A DNA stretch of 64,000 nt from an uncultured Oscillospiraceae bacterium. GTDB taxonomy: Bacteria > Bacillota > Clostridia > Oscillospirales > Oscillospiraceae. The first letter of the stretch is position 1. The number at the start of each line of letters is the position of its first letter. The position numbers and the translations under genes were made by a program. The notes beneath the pieces are model-generated. The model was not told where the DNA came from, ran no database searches, and saw nothing but the letters and a program-made list of their open reading frames with translations. Shown here piece by piece: positions 57,701 to 64,000 of this stretch. The stretch covers positions 1 to 64,000 of the forward strand of contig CAKTVL010000006.1 of the NCBI GenBank assembly GCA_934623575.1. The letters run 5' to 3'.

Positions 57701-58660
57701 ATGAGCATTTTCACGTCCTCCAGGGTGCTGGGCTTCGAGAACGACGAGATACTGGGCCCCACCGGGGCAGTGGCCATCCCGGAATTCAACACCCGCTTCA
57801 CCCGCGGCATGTTGATGGACACCATGCCCAAGGACTTCAACACGCTGGTGCGCCTGTCCGGCTTCTCCCACGGCACGGATGTGTGGCTGGGCAACGCCCG
57901 GGAGCTGATCGTCAGCGGCACGGCCTCCGTTCTGGAGACGGTGGGCTGCCGTGACGACATCATGCTGTACCTGATCTCCATGGGATTGGAGCCGAAGATG
58001 TCCTTCAAGATCATGGAGGCCGTCCGTAAGGGCAAGGTGAAGAAAAAGGGGTTTGAGGACGGCTGGGAGGACGCCATGCGGGAGCATCAGGTGCCGGACT
58101 GGTACATCGGCTCCCTGGCCAAGATCGGCTACCTGTTCCCCAAGGCCCACGCCGTGGCGTATGTGATGATGGCCTTCCGCATCGCGTGGTTCAAGGTGCA
58201 TCAGCCGCTGGCATTCTACGCCACGTTCTTCTCCATCCGGGCCAAGGCCTTCGACGCGGAGTACTGCTGCGCCGGCATAGACGCGGTGAAGCAGAAGATC
58301 AAGGAGATCGAGAACAACAAGGACGCCACCGACGTGGAGCAGAACCTGATGGTGACGCTGGAGGTGTGCTATGAGTTCTATCTCCGGGGGTTCCACTTCG
58401 ACACCATCAGCATTTACGACTCCGACGCCACCCACTTTAAGATCACGGAGAACGGGCTGCTGCCGCCCTTTGTGACGGTGCGCGGTCTGGGCGAGACGGC
58501 GGCGCTGGACACCGTGGAGAAGCGCAAGGACAAGAATTTCGTCTCCGTGGAGGAGTTCGCCACCACCTGCAACAAGCTCAGTAAGACCCACATCGAGCAG
58601 CTGAAGGCGCTGGGCGCCTTCGCCGGTATGGCGGACACCAGCCAGGTGACGCTGTTTTAA
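54722..58660 (+). CDS. polC: DNA polymerase III alpha subunit, PolC type
   Basis: 1312 residues. Replicative polymerase of low-GC Gram-positives with built-in proofreading. In order: N-terminal domain, OB fold (about 105-200), PHP domain starting ELHLHTQMSSMDAL (about 207), split by the DnaQ-like exonuclease with DIETTG (about 297) and HNAEFD, then the polymerase core with VGSRGSVGSS and the catalytic Asp pair in PDIDLNF (about 835), and a Cys4 zinc motif (CPKC..CPECG). About 120 residues shorter than B. subtilis PolC, mostly at the N-terminus. Last gene of the pyrH run; a strong terminator follows. Confidence 0.97.
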   Translation: MAERVPFFTLFESFQAPRQLRLLLHDAYAVSGVLDRENRTLEVQVECGETLPQAAQDALQQMLAQQYDLQRVLLHFRGAAAQKGDSGVLWGKPITGKLTPIGELNIKQGSAIVEGRVFKSECYETRRKGMWTLNFNITDEHGSVAVRKAMDEKEAKVLGGAVSDGMWLRLQGKVELTYDGKDILLRPVNIMKASHASRQDNAPEKRVELHLHTQMSSMDALTDVGKVVKQAAAWGHPAIAITDHGTVQAFPKARDAGKGKIKILYGVEGYYVNNLDDRIAVHGGQDADFNDEIVCFDIETTGLKVEREAITEIGAVVLKNGQITDTFQTFVNPGRRLTPEIIGLTGITDAMLADAPPPEEALASFLKFVNGRPLAAHNAEFDIGFIRAGCRRAGLEFDPTYIDSLILAQNLLPELHKYKLDIVAEHLDLPAFNHHRASDDAGMVGYMLIPFFEKMRREMGISRLQEINGQMEKLRPLGGGSRHPKHIIILAKNKLGLKHLYQLISASNLKYFKRVPIIPKTELAAHREGLIIGSACEAGELFRAVADHKDWAELKRIASFYDYLEIQPICNNMFMLRNGSVQSEEELREFNRTIVRLGRELGKPVCATGDVHFQEPEDEVYRHILLASKKFADADAPLPIYFKTTEEMLEEFAYLGPEEARRVVIDDPRSIADRIEDIELLPPGRLFPPRLENSEQELHDRVWDKCHELYGNEPPQLIVDRLNVELKSILGKYDVVYMSAQKLVQRSLENGYLVGSRGSVGSSLVAYMSGITEVNSLPPHYRCPKCRHTEFITDGSYGCGADMPDKDCPECGTKYVKDGFDIPFETFLGYGGGKVPDIDLNFSGEYQARAHQHAIEMFGKTQVFRAGTIGTLAEKTAFGMVKKYLEERGESASNAELDRLTLGCVGVRRTTGQHPGGLVVVPDDMDVEDFTAVQHPADDPNSDTVTTHFEYHCMEDNLLKLDMLGHDDPTMIKMLEDLTGVNARAIPLDDPDTMSIFTSSRVLGFENDEILGPTGAVAIPEFNTRFTRGMLMDTMPKDFNTLVRLSGFSHGTDVWLGNARELIVSGTASVLETVGCRDDIMLYLISMGLEPKMSFKIMEAVRKGKVKKKGFEDGWEDAMREHQVPDWYIGSLAKIGYLFPKAHAVAYVMMAFRIAWFKVHQPLAFYATFFSIRAKAFDAEYCCAGIDAVKQKIKEIENNKDATDVEQNLMVTLEVCYEFYLRGFHFDTISIYDSDATHFKITENGLLPPFVTVRGLGETAALDTVEKRKDKNFVSVEEFATTCNKLSKTHIEQLKALGAFAGMADTSQVTLF

Positions 58661-58664
58661 CGCA

Positions 58665-58698
58665 TAAAAAAATCACCCCCATGTGGGGGTGATTTTTT
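58665..58698. terminator. Terminator between polC and the DMT transporter
   Basis: AAATCACCCCC-atgt-GGGGGTGATTT with A7 before and T6 after; serves both converging operons. Confidence 0.92.
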
Positions 58699-58711
58699 GC
58701 GGTTTTATGCG

Positions 58712-59626
58712 TTATTCCGCGGTCTGCTTCTCCGGGAACTGGATCTGCGCCAGAATGACGGCGGCGAACATGACCGCACAGCCGATATACTCCCGGACGG
58801 ACATCTGCTGCTTCAGAATGATGGCTCCGGCGATGACGGCGAACACGCTCTCCAGGCTCAGCAGGATGGTGACCACCGTGGGGTTGGAGTCCTTCTGGGC
58901 CAGGATCTGCAGGGTGTAGCCCACGCCGCAGGAAAAGACGCCTACATACAGCAGGGGCAGCGCGCAGCTGAGGATGGCGGCGAAGTCCACCTCCTCGAAA
59001 ATGAACATGCATACGGCGGAGATGATGCCGGCAAACAGGAATTGCAGGCAGCTGAGCTTTACGCCGTCGCAGTAGGCGGTGAAGTGGTCGATGACCAGGA
59101 TATGTATCGCGAAGCACACCGCGCACACCAGGATCAGCAGATCGCCGGGGGCCAGAGAGAAGCTGCCCTTGATGCACAGCAGGTACAGCGCCAGCACAGA
59201 CAGGGCTACCGCGATCCAGGTGGGCAGGCTGACCTTCCGCTTGAAGAACAGGCCGAACACGGGCACCAGCACCACATACAGCGCGGTGATGAACCCGGCC
59301 TTGCCGGCGTCGGTACCGGCTACCATGCCCGCCTGCTGGAAGTTGGAGGCGCAGGCCAGGGCCGCGCCGCAGCACAGGCCGCCCAGCCACAGCTGCCGGT
59401 TGGCGGCCTTTTTCTGGATGGGGGAGAGGAAGGTCTTGTCCTTTTTCAGCTTGTCGCTGATGACGATGACCACCAGCAGCGCCAGCACGGCGATGAAATA
59501 GCGGATGGCGTTGAAGGCGAAGGCGCCGATGGAGTCGGCGCACATATCCTGCGCCACAAAGGCGGTTCCCCAGATGAAGGCGGCCAGAATGGGGAAGACC
59601 ACCTGCCGGACCTGATTGTGTTTCAT
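58712..59626 (-). CDS. DMT-superfamily (EamA) transporter
   Basis: 304 residues, ten membrane helices in two EamA repeats. Opens RQVVFPILAAFIWGTAFVAQ; KKAANRQLWLGGLCCGAALA starts helix 3. Substrate unknown. It is 36 bases downstream of plsY with its own ribosome site (AAAGGAGATCGCAGAC) and appears to be the last gene of the DUF512-der-plsY operon. Confidence 0.9.
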   Translation of the reverse strand: MKHNQVRQVVFPILAAFIWGTAFVAQDMCADSIGAFAFNAIRYFIAVLALLVVIVISDKLKKDKTFLSPIQKKAANRQLWLGGLCCGAALACASNFQQAGMVAGTDAGKAGFITALYVVLVPVFGLFFKRKVSLPTWIAVALSVLALYLLCIKGSFSLAPGDLLILVCAVCFAIHILVIDHFTAYCDGVKLSCLQFLFAGIISAVCMFIFEEVDFAAILSCALPLLYVGVFSCGVGYTLQILAQKDSNPTVVTILLSLESVFAVIAGAIILKQQMSVREYIGCAVMFAAVILAQIQFPEKQTAE

Positions 59627-59662
59627 GTCTGCGATCTCCTTTAATTTTCTCTGTATTGGTGG

Positions 59663-60316
59663 TTATGCGTCGTTTTTCGGTGCGCCGGTGTGCCACTGGA
59701 ACTTGCGCTCCTGGTGGTGCAGCAGCCGGTGGATGTTCTCCCGGTGGCACCAGATCACCAGCGCGGCCACCAGCAGTGCCAGCACCGTGTACAGCACGTT
59801 GTGCCCCAGAAACAGCCAGGTGGTCACGGGCATGGACGCCGTGGCGCACACGGAGCCCAGCGAGACGTATTTCGTCAGCAGCCACAGCGCGGCGAACAGC
59901 CCCCAGGCGATCAGGCCGATGCGCCAGTCCAGCAGCCACACCAGTGTGCCGCCGGACAGGATGCCCTTGCCGCCCTTGAAGCCAAAGAACACCGGGAACA
60001 TGTGGCCCAGCTCACAGCCAAGACCGCCCAGCAGCAGCCCCAGCGTCCAGTCGCCGACCAGATACCGCATGACCAGGCCGCCCAGCACGCAGGACAGCAC
60101 GGTCTTGCCCATGTCGAACAGGATCACGCCCAGGGCGTATTTGGCGCCGTAGGTGCGGTAGAAGTTGGTCAGTCCCGCGTTGCCGCTGCCGTGCTGCCGC
60201 ACGTCGTCCCGGATGATGAAGTGGCTGACCATCACCGAGCCGTTGAGACAGCCCAGAAAATAGCCCAGAAGAAGCAGTATCAGCGCAGCCAGCAGCAGCG
60301 CCCGGATGGTAGGCAT
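59663..60316 (-). CDS. plsY: Acyl-phosphate:glycerol-3-phosphate acyltransferase
   Basis: 217 residues with about six membrane helices. First acylation in phospholipid synthesis from acyl-phosphate. The three motifs are SGNAGLTNFYR, FKGGKGILSG (about 113-122) and a late HRENIHRLL. The ATG at 60316 overlaps the der stop (TGATG); a GTG one codon upstream is also possible. Provides phosphatidate precursors for CdsA encoded nearby. Confidence 0.95.
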   Translation of the reverse strand: MPTIRALLLAALILLLLGYFLGCLNGSVMVSHFIIRDDVRQHGSGNAGLTNFYRTYGAKYALGVILFDMGKTVLSCVLGGLVMRYLVGDWTLGLLLGGLGCELGHMFPVFFGFKGGKGILSGGTLVWLLDWRIGLIAWGLFAALWLLTKYVSLGSVCATASMPVTTWLFLGHNVLYTVLALLVAALVIWCHRENIHRLLHHQERKFQWHTGAPKNDA

Positions 60317-61644
60317 CACCCGTCATCCTCCCCCTTCTGGCGGATGGTCAGCACGATGGGCGTGCCCTCCAGTCCGAATACGCTGCGCAGCTGGTTCTCC
60401 AGATACCGCTGGTAGGAGAAGTGGAACAGCTTCTTGTCGTTGCAGAAAATGACGAAGTGGGGCGGCTTGACGCCCACCTGGGTCATGTAGTAGATCTTCA
60501 GGCGGCGGCCCTTGTCCGTGGGGGGCTGGACGCGGGTCTGGGCGTCGGCCAGCACGCTGTTCAGCGTGCCGGTGGTGATGCGCATGGCCGCCTGGTCGTT
60601 GACGTAGTTGATCAGCTCAAACAGCCTTCCCACCCGCTGCCCGGTCAGGGCGGAGATGAACAGGATGGGGGCGTAGGGCATGTAGCTGAGATCCCGGCGG
60701 ATGTCCTCCCGCATGCGGTCCATAGTCTTGCCGTCCTTTTCGATCAGGTCCCACTTGTTCACCACGATGATGCAGGCCTTGCCCGCGTCGTGGGCCAGAC
60801 CGGCCACCTTGGTGTCCTGCTCGGTGACGCCCTCCTGGGCGTCGATGAGGATCAGGCACACGTCGCTGCGCTCGATGGCCATGGTGGCGCGGAGAACGCT
60901 GTATTTCTCGATATTGTCGTCCACCTTTGACTTTTTCCGCATGCCGGCGGTGTCGATGAAGTTGTACTTGCCGTACTGGTTCTCAAAGTAGCTGTCGATG
61001 GCGTCCCGGGTGGTGCCCGCCACATTGCTGACGATAACGCGCTCCTCACCCAGGATGCGGTTGGTCAGGCTGGACTTGCCCACGTTGGGCTTGCCGATAA
61101 TGGCCACCTGCACCACGTCGGACTCGTCCTCCTCCGCGTCCTCCGGGGGGAAGTACTTGACGCACTCGTCCAGCAGGTCGCCGGTGCCGTGGCCGTGTAC
61201 GGCGGAGACGGCCACGGGGTCGCCCAGCCCCAGGTTGTAGAATTCGTAGAAGTCGGGGTCCACCGTACCCACGGAGTCCATCTTGTTCACCGCCAGCACG
61301 ATGGGCTTGCGGCTGCGCTGCAGCATGCTGGCCACCTCGTGGTCGGAGGCGGTAAGGCCGGTGCGGATGTCCGTGACGAAGATGATCACATCGGCGTTGT
61401 CAATGGCGATCTGTGCCTGCTCCCGCATAAAGGACAGGATCTGGCTGTCGGTGTTGGGCTCGATGCCGCCGGTGTCCACCAGACGGAATTTCCGGCCCAC
61501 CCACTCGCTCTCGCCGTAGATACGGTCACGGGTGACGCCGGGGGTGTCCTCCACGATGGACAGCCGCCGGCCGATGATCTTGTTGAACAGCATGGATTTG
61601 CCCACGTTGGGCCGCCCCACGATAGCGATCAAAGGCTTTGCCAT
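60316..61644 (-). CDS. der: Ribosome-associated GTPase Der (EngA)
   Basis: 442 residues. Two tandem GTPase domains (GRPNVGKS near 10 and GKPNVGKS near 184, with DTGG and DTAGMRKK as G3 and NKMD/NKWD as G4) and a C-terminal KH-like domain. Needed for 50S assembly. The double G domain is unique to Der. Five bases after the DUF512 gene and overlapping plsY. Confidence 0.97.
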   Translation of the reverse strand: MAKPLIAIVGRPNVGKSMLFNKIIGRRLSIVEDTPGVTRDRIYGESEWVGRKFRLVDTGGIEPNTDSQILSFMREQAQIAIDNADVIIFVTDIRTGLTASDHEVASMLQRSRKPIVLAVNKMDSVGTVDPDFYEFYNLGLGDPVAVSAVHGHGTGDLLDECVKYFPPEDAEEDESDVVQVAIIGKPNVGKSSLTNRILGEERVIVSNVAGTTRDAIDSYFENQYGKYNFIDTAGMRKKSKVDDNIEKYSVLRATMAIERSDVCLILIDAQEGVTEQDTKVAGLAHDAGKACIIVVNKWDLIEKDGKTMDRMREDIRRDLSYMPYAPILFISALTGQRVGRLFELINYVNDQAAMRITTGTLNSVLADAQTRVQPPTDKGRRLKIYYMTQVGVKPPHFVIFCNDKKLFHFSYQRYLENQLRSVFGLEGTPIVLTIRQKGEDDG

Positions 61645-61649
61645 AGTTC

Positions 61650-62954
61650 TTATTCCTCCCTATCCAGCATGGCGTCCAGCAGGTCGCCGCCGTCTATCCC
61701 CACGATCTGCACCCGGCAGCCCAGCTCTGCGCTGAGCCGCTCCACGGTGTAGTCGTCCAAAAATACGTTCTCGCCGTGCCGCAGCATGTGCAGCGGCAGC
61801 AGCACCCGGCCCAACGCCGGGACCTTTCTCAGCTGAGCGGACAGATCCTGCCCGGTCAGCAGTCCGGCCACGTCGATGGTGTGGCCGAAGAAATCGTTCT
61901 CCACGGCGATGACCTGCCCCTGCAGCGCCGGGAAGTAGGCCTTCGCCTGCTCCAGCAGATAGGTCATAAACGGCGCCGCCGCCGTGCCGGTGGCGATGGT
62001 GAAGGGAGAGGGGGCCTCGTCGTGCTCCTCCATGCGCATGGCGCTGAGGAAGTCCTGCTCCAGTGAGCGCAGCATGCCCACGCCGTTCTCCAGCTGGCGG
62101 TAGCCCTCGTAATAGTTCTCCTGGGGCAGCTCGATGCCGGCCCGCAGGAACAGCTCATCCGCGCAGAAGAACCGCCGTGTGCCGAAGCGTCGCAGGTTCT
62201 CCTGCCCGAACTCCTCCGCGATGGCGATGATCTCCCGGGCGCAGTCCCGGTCCACGGGCCGCAGCTTGGCCAGCCCCTGCCGGTACTTGGTGATGCCCAC
62301 CGGCACCAGCGAGCAGCTGGAAAACTGCCACTCCGTCAGATCCCGCAGGGTGCGGCGCAGCTGATCGCCGTCGTTCCAGCCGGGGCAGACCACGATCTGG
62401 CCGTTCATAACGATGCCCGCCTTGCAGAAGGCCTGAATATAGTCCAGCGACCGGGCGGCGTTCTTGTTGCCCAGCAGCGTGCAGTGCAGCTGCGGGTCGG
62501 TGGCGTGGACGGAGACGTTGATGGGACTGATGTGCAGGTCGATAATGCGCTGCGCCTCCCGCTCCGTCAGGTTGGTCAGGGTGATGTAATTGCCCAGCAG
62601 GAAGCTCAGCCGGGCGTCGTCGTCCTTGAAGTACAGCGTGGAGCGCATGCCCGGCGGCATCTGGTCCACGAAGCAGAACAGGCAGTGGTTGGCGCAGGAG
62701 CGCATCTCGTCCATGAGATAGGTGTCGAAATTCAGCCCCAGGTCCTGACCCTCAGCCTTGCGGATGGTGACGCGCCGCACATCGCCCGCCGCCGTTTTCA
62801 GTTCGATATGGGACAGGGGGTCGTAGCCGTAGAACCGGTAGTCCAGCACGTCCACGATGGGATGGCCGTTGATGGTCAGCAGCTGCTCACCCACCTGTAT
62901 GCCGGCGTGCTCCGCGGGGCTGTGCCGGTCGATGGCGGTGATGATGGTGCTCAT
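61650..62954 (-). CDS. DUF512 protein with PDZ and radical-SAM-like domains
   Basis: 434 residues. A PDZ-like N-terminus (about 1-65, HSPAEHAGIQVGEQLLTING), a radical-SAM-like domain with cysteines in CANHCLFCF (C-x3-C-x2-C, about 90-98), and the C-terminal DUF512 domain (about 280-420). The family lies next to der in many Clostridia and has no established reaction. Start at 62954 after AAAGAGGACGCGACT; an upstream extension would pass through the promoter and the eight-base repeats. First gene of the operon DUF512-der-plsY-DMT. Confidence 0.9.
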   Translation of the reverse strand: MSTIITAIDRHSPAEHAGIQVGEQLLTINGHPIVDVLDYRFYGYDPLSHIELKTAAGDVRRVTIRKAEGQDLGLNFDTYLMDEMRSCANHCLFCFVDQMPPGMRSTLYFKDDDARLSFLLGNYITLTNLTEREAQRIIDLHISPINVSVHATDPQLHCTLLGNKNAARSLDYIQAFCKAGIVMNGQIVVCPGWNDGDQLRRTLRDLTEWQFSSCSLVPVGITKYRQGLAKLRPVDRDCAREIIAIAEEFGQENLRRFGTRRFFCADELFLRAGIELPQENYYEGYRQLENGVGMLRSLEQDFLSAMRMEEHDEAPSPFTIATGTAAAPFMTYLLEQAKAYFPALQGQVIAVENDFFGHTIDVAGLLTGQDLSAQLRKVPALGRVLLPLHMLRHGENVFLDDYTVERLSAELGCRVQIVGIDGGDLLDAMLDREE

Positions 62955-63005
62955 AGTCGCGTCCTCTTTCGTAAATAGGGCATACGCCCTCATGATAACT
63001 ATACT

Positions 63006-63034
63006 ATTATACCGTTTTTCGCCGCCGGACGCAA
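63006..63034 (-). promoter_or_regulatory. Promoter of the DUF512-der-plsY operon
   Basis: Minus strand: -35 TTGCGT (complement of 63029-63034), 17-base spacer, -10 TATAAT (complement of 63006-63011). Confidence 0.82.
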
Positions 63035-63043
63035 GCATAATAT

Positions 63044-63075
63044 CAGTATACCAGTATACCAGTATACCAGTATAC
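63044..63075. repeat. Four tandem copies of CAGTATAC
   Basis: Perfect eight-base unit repeated four times, just upstream of the operon promoter. On the minus strand each unit gives GTATACTG, so four TATACT -10 hexamers stand in a row at 8-base steps. A TTGGAT lies 18 bases before the second of them. Such a short perfect array is prone to copy-number change. Confidence 0.85.
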
Positions 63076-63143
63076 CCGTCCTGCATCCAAAAGAAAAGCG
63101 ACTGATTTCGATGCTTCTCATGACAAAAAGTCGGCAGAGAGCG

Positions 63144-63176
63144 AAAAAACAGGAGAGGAGCACAGCTCCTCTCCTG
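63144..63176 (-). terminator. rpmF terminator
   Basis: CAGGAGAGGAGC-tgt-GCTCCTCTCCTG followed by TTTTTT on the minus strand, 17 bases after the stop. Confidence 0.9.
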
Positions 63177-63193
63177 CAAAGGCACAAAAGAAC

Positions 63194-63388
63194 TTATTTC
63201 GCGGCCACAGACTTGACGACCTTGACCTCGCGGCCGTTGTAGTTACCGCACTCCGGGCACATTCTGTGGGGGAGATGCAGCGCGCCGCACTTGGCGCACG
63301 CCACCAGCGTGGGAGCTGCCAGCTTCCATACGGAAGAACGTCTCTTATTGCGTCTTTGCTTGGATACTTTTCCCTTAGGGACTGCCAT
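63194..63388 (-). CDS. rpmF: 50S ribosomal protein L32
   Basis: 64 residues. Opens MAVPKGKVSKQRRNKRRS and has a four-cysteine zinc ribbon (CAKCG..CPECG). This is the zinc-binding (C+) form, unlike the cysteine-free paralogues made under zinc limitation. Ribosome site CAAGGAGGTGTCAAC. Cotranscribed with yceD 50 bases upstream, a pair conserved across bacteria. Confidence 0.97.
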   Translation of the reverse strand: MAVPKGKVSKQRRNKRRSSVWKLAAPTLVACAKCGALHLPHRMCPECGNYNGREVKVVKSVAAK

Positions 63389-63438
63389 GTTGACACCTCC
63401 TTGGTCTTAACTGCCTGAGCAGCAATATAATACAAAAT

Positions 63439-63939
63439 TCACTCATCCTTCTGCAGCAGCTGCGCCAGCTTCGCCAGCCGGGGATCCACCGTCTTTTTGC
63501 ATCGGCAGCTCTCCCGGTTCAGGTTCACGCCGCAGCCGGGGCACAGCCCCTTGCAGTCCTCTGAGCAGAGAAACTTCGTGTCCATAGCGAGGATGAAGGC
63601 GTCTCTTGCCAGCTCCTCCAGATCCACCTCGTCGTTGTCCAGCACGATGATGTCGTCGCTGTCGTCGGATTCGCGCTCCTCTGCCAATACGCAGTCGTAG
63701 CTAACGAACTTCGCCGCGTCGTACTCCTCACCACACCGGTCACAAACACAGTGCATCGTGGTGGACATCTGCATTTTACAAAGCAGCAGTCCGGCCTTGT
63801 TCTCCAGCCGGCAGTCCACAACAACCGGGTCGGAAACAGGATAGGAAGCGCCGAATTCCAGATCGGACAGGTCCATCTCAAAACGGACGTCCTGCTGGGC
63901 ATCGGGGGTATGCAGCAGCTTGTTGACGTTCAAACGCAT
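63439..63939 (-). CDS. yceD: DUF177/YceD-family protein
   Basis: 166 residues. DUF177 domain with CDRCGEEY (about 74-81) and a C-terminal LCPGCGVNLN cysteine motif. YceD is linked to large-subunit rRNA processing (accumulation of 23S rRNA) and is nearly always encoded before rpmF. Start at 63939 after GAGGTGTACT; an upstream extension would cross the promoter at 63967. Confidence 0.92.
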   Translation of the reverse strand: MRLNVNKLLHTPDAQQDVRFEMDLSDLEFGASYPVSDPVVVDCRLENKAGLLLCKMQMSTTMHCVCDRCGEEYDAAKFVSYDCVLAEERESDDSDDIIVLDNDEVDLEELARDAFILAMDTKFLCSEDCKGLCPGCGVNLNRESCRCKKTVDPRLAKLAQLLQKDE

Positions 63940-63966
63940 AGTACACCTCACAATGGCACGAGTAGT

Positions 63967-63995
63967 ATTATAGCCGAGAGGAAATGCCTTGTCAA
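63967..63995 (-). promoter_or_regulatory. yceD-rpmF promoter
   Basis: Minus strand: -35 TTGACA (complement of 63990-63995), 17-base spacer, -10 TATAAT (complement of 63967-63972). Full consensus. Confidence 0.93.
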
Positions 63996-64000
63996 ACATT

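Noticed and set aside
54749-58591. A 1280-codon open frame on the minus strand opposite polC
   Set aside because: It is the mirror of a GC-rich gene with strong third-position bias; the translation is His/Leu/Gln/Val-rich with no domain, and polC motifs on the plus strand are unmistakable. The same applies to other long antisense frames, for example opposite feoB, bceB-like and the YhgE genes.
63044-63075. CRISPR array
   Set aside because: The eight-base units are directly adjacent with no spacers. No cas genes occur in the window.
62955-63185. N-terminal extension of the DUF512 protein through the eight-base repeats
   Set aside because: The frame is open, but it runs through a consensus promoter and the repeat array; the ATG at 62954 has a ribosome site and begins exactly at the PDZ domain.
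1-64000. tRNA, rRNA, prophage, integrase or transposase genes
   Set aside because: Looked for and not seen; the repeats found are short and non-coding.

Overview
The window reads as chromosome of a GC-rich, spore-forming member of the Clostridia, most likely an Oscillospiraceae-type gut anaerobe; this is inferred from gene content and not from any database match. The evidence is a PolC-type replicative polymerase, SpoIIP, a BceRSAB-type module, flavodiiron protein and ferrous-iron transport genes, Firmicutes-style promoters (TTGACA, 17 bp, TATAAT) in front of most transcription units, strong AGGAGG ribosome sites, and third codon positions heavily biased to G and C. No rRNA, tRNA, CRISPR array, integrase or transposase gene was seen.

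Layout. 1-1463: start of an ECF sigma factor and cysK with a clear promoter/operator. 1499-11482: a Bce-type two-component system, its ABC transporter, and two large YhgE/Pip-family membrane proteins around a small membrane protein. 11487-11730: a cluster of palindromic repeats. 11808-19321: housekeeping and cell-envelope genes (G5/3D wall protein, rsmA, HD hydrolase, PAP2 phosphatase, DMT transporter, nucleotidyltransferase, VanY-type carboxypeptidase). 19376-24154: an Asn/Lys/Thr-rich micro-protein, the infC-rpmI-rplT operon with an attenuator and an AUU start codon, a flavodiiron protein, and rpsB-tsf. 24292-32539: phosphate acquisition, with a secreted 5'-nucleotidase divergent from pstSCAB-phoU-phoP-phoR and Pho-box-like repeats between them. 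32588-38280: a DtxR-family metal regulator and a ferrous-iron cluster (feoA, feoA, feoB, Cys-rich membrane protein, HMA protein, DUF2325, DUF3793, flavodoxin, possibly one more micro-protein), with four DtxR-like palindromes. 38325-48415: accessory genes: CorA, an FMN reductase, a Cys-rich protein, an orphan prepilin, spoIIP, an AT-richer surface protein, a pseudouridine synthase, a BlaI/BlaR1-like pair and an MBL-fold hydrolase. 48554-58660: the classic pyrH-frr-uppS-cdsA-dxr-rseP-ispG-polC run. 58712-63939, all minus: DMT transporter, plsY, der, a PDZ/radical-SAM DUF512 protein, rpmF and yceD.

How it works together. Three sense-and-respond modules stand out: the Bce module (cell-envelope stress, with candidate BceR sites before both of its operons), the Pho module (phosphate) and the Feo module (iron, probably repressed by the neighbouring DtxR-family protein). 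The rpsB-tsf pair, which in most bacteria directly precedes pyrH-frr, is here separated from it by about 24 kb holding the phosphate, iron and surface genes. Candidates for something little described are the YhgE pair locus, the two micro-proteins, the structured leader before the surface protein, the Cys-ending leader ORF before cysK, and the eight-base repeat full of -10 elements near 63050.
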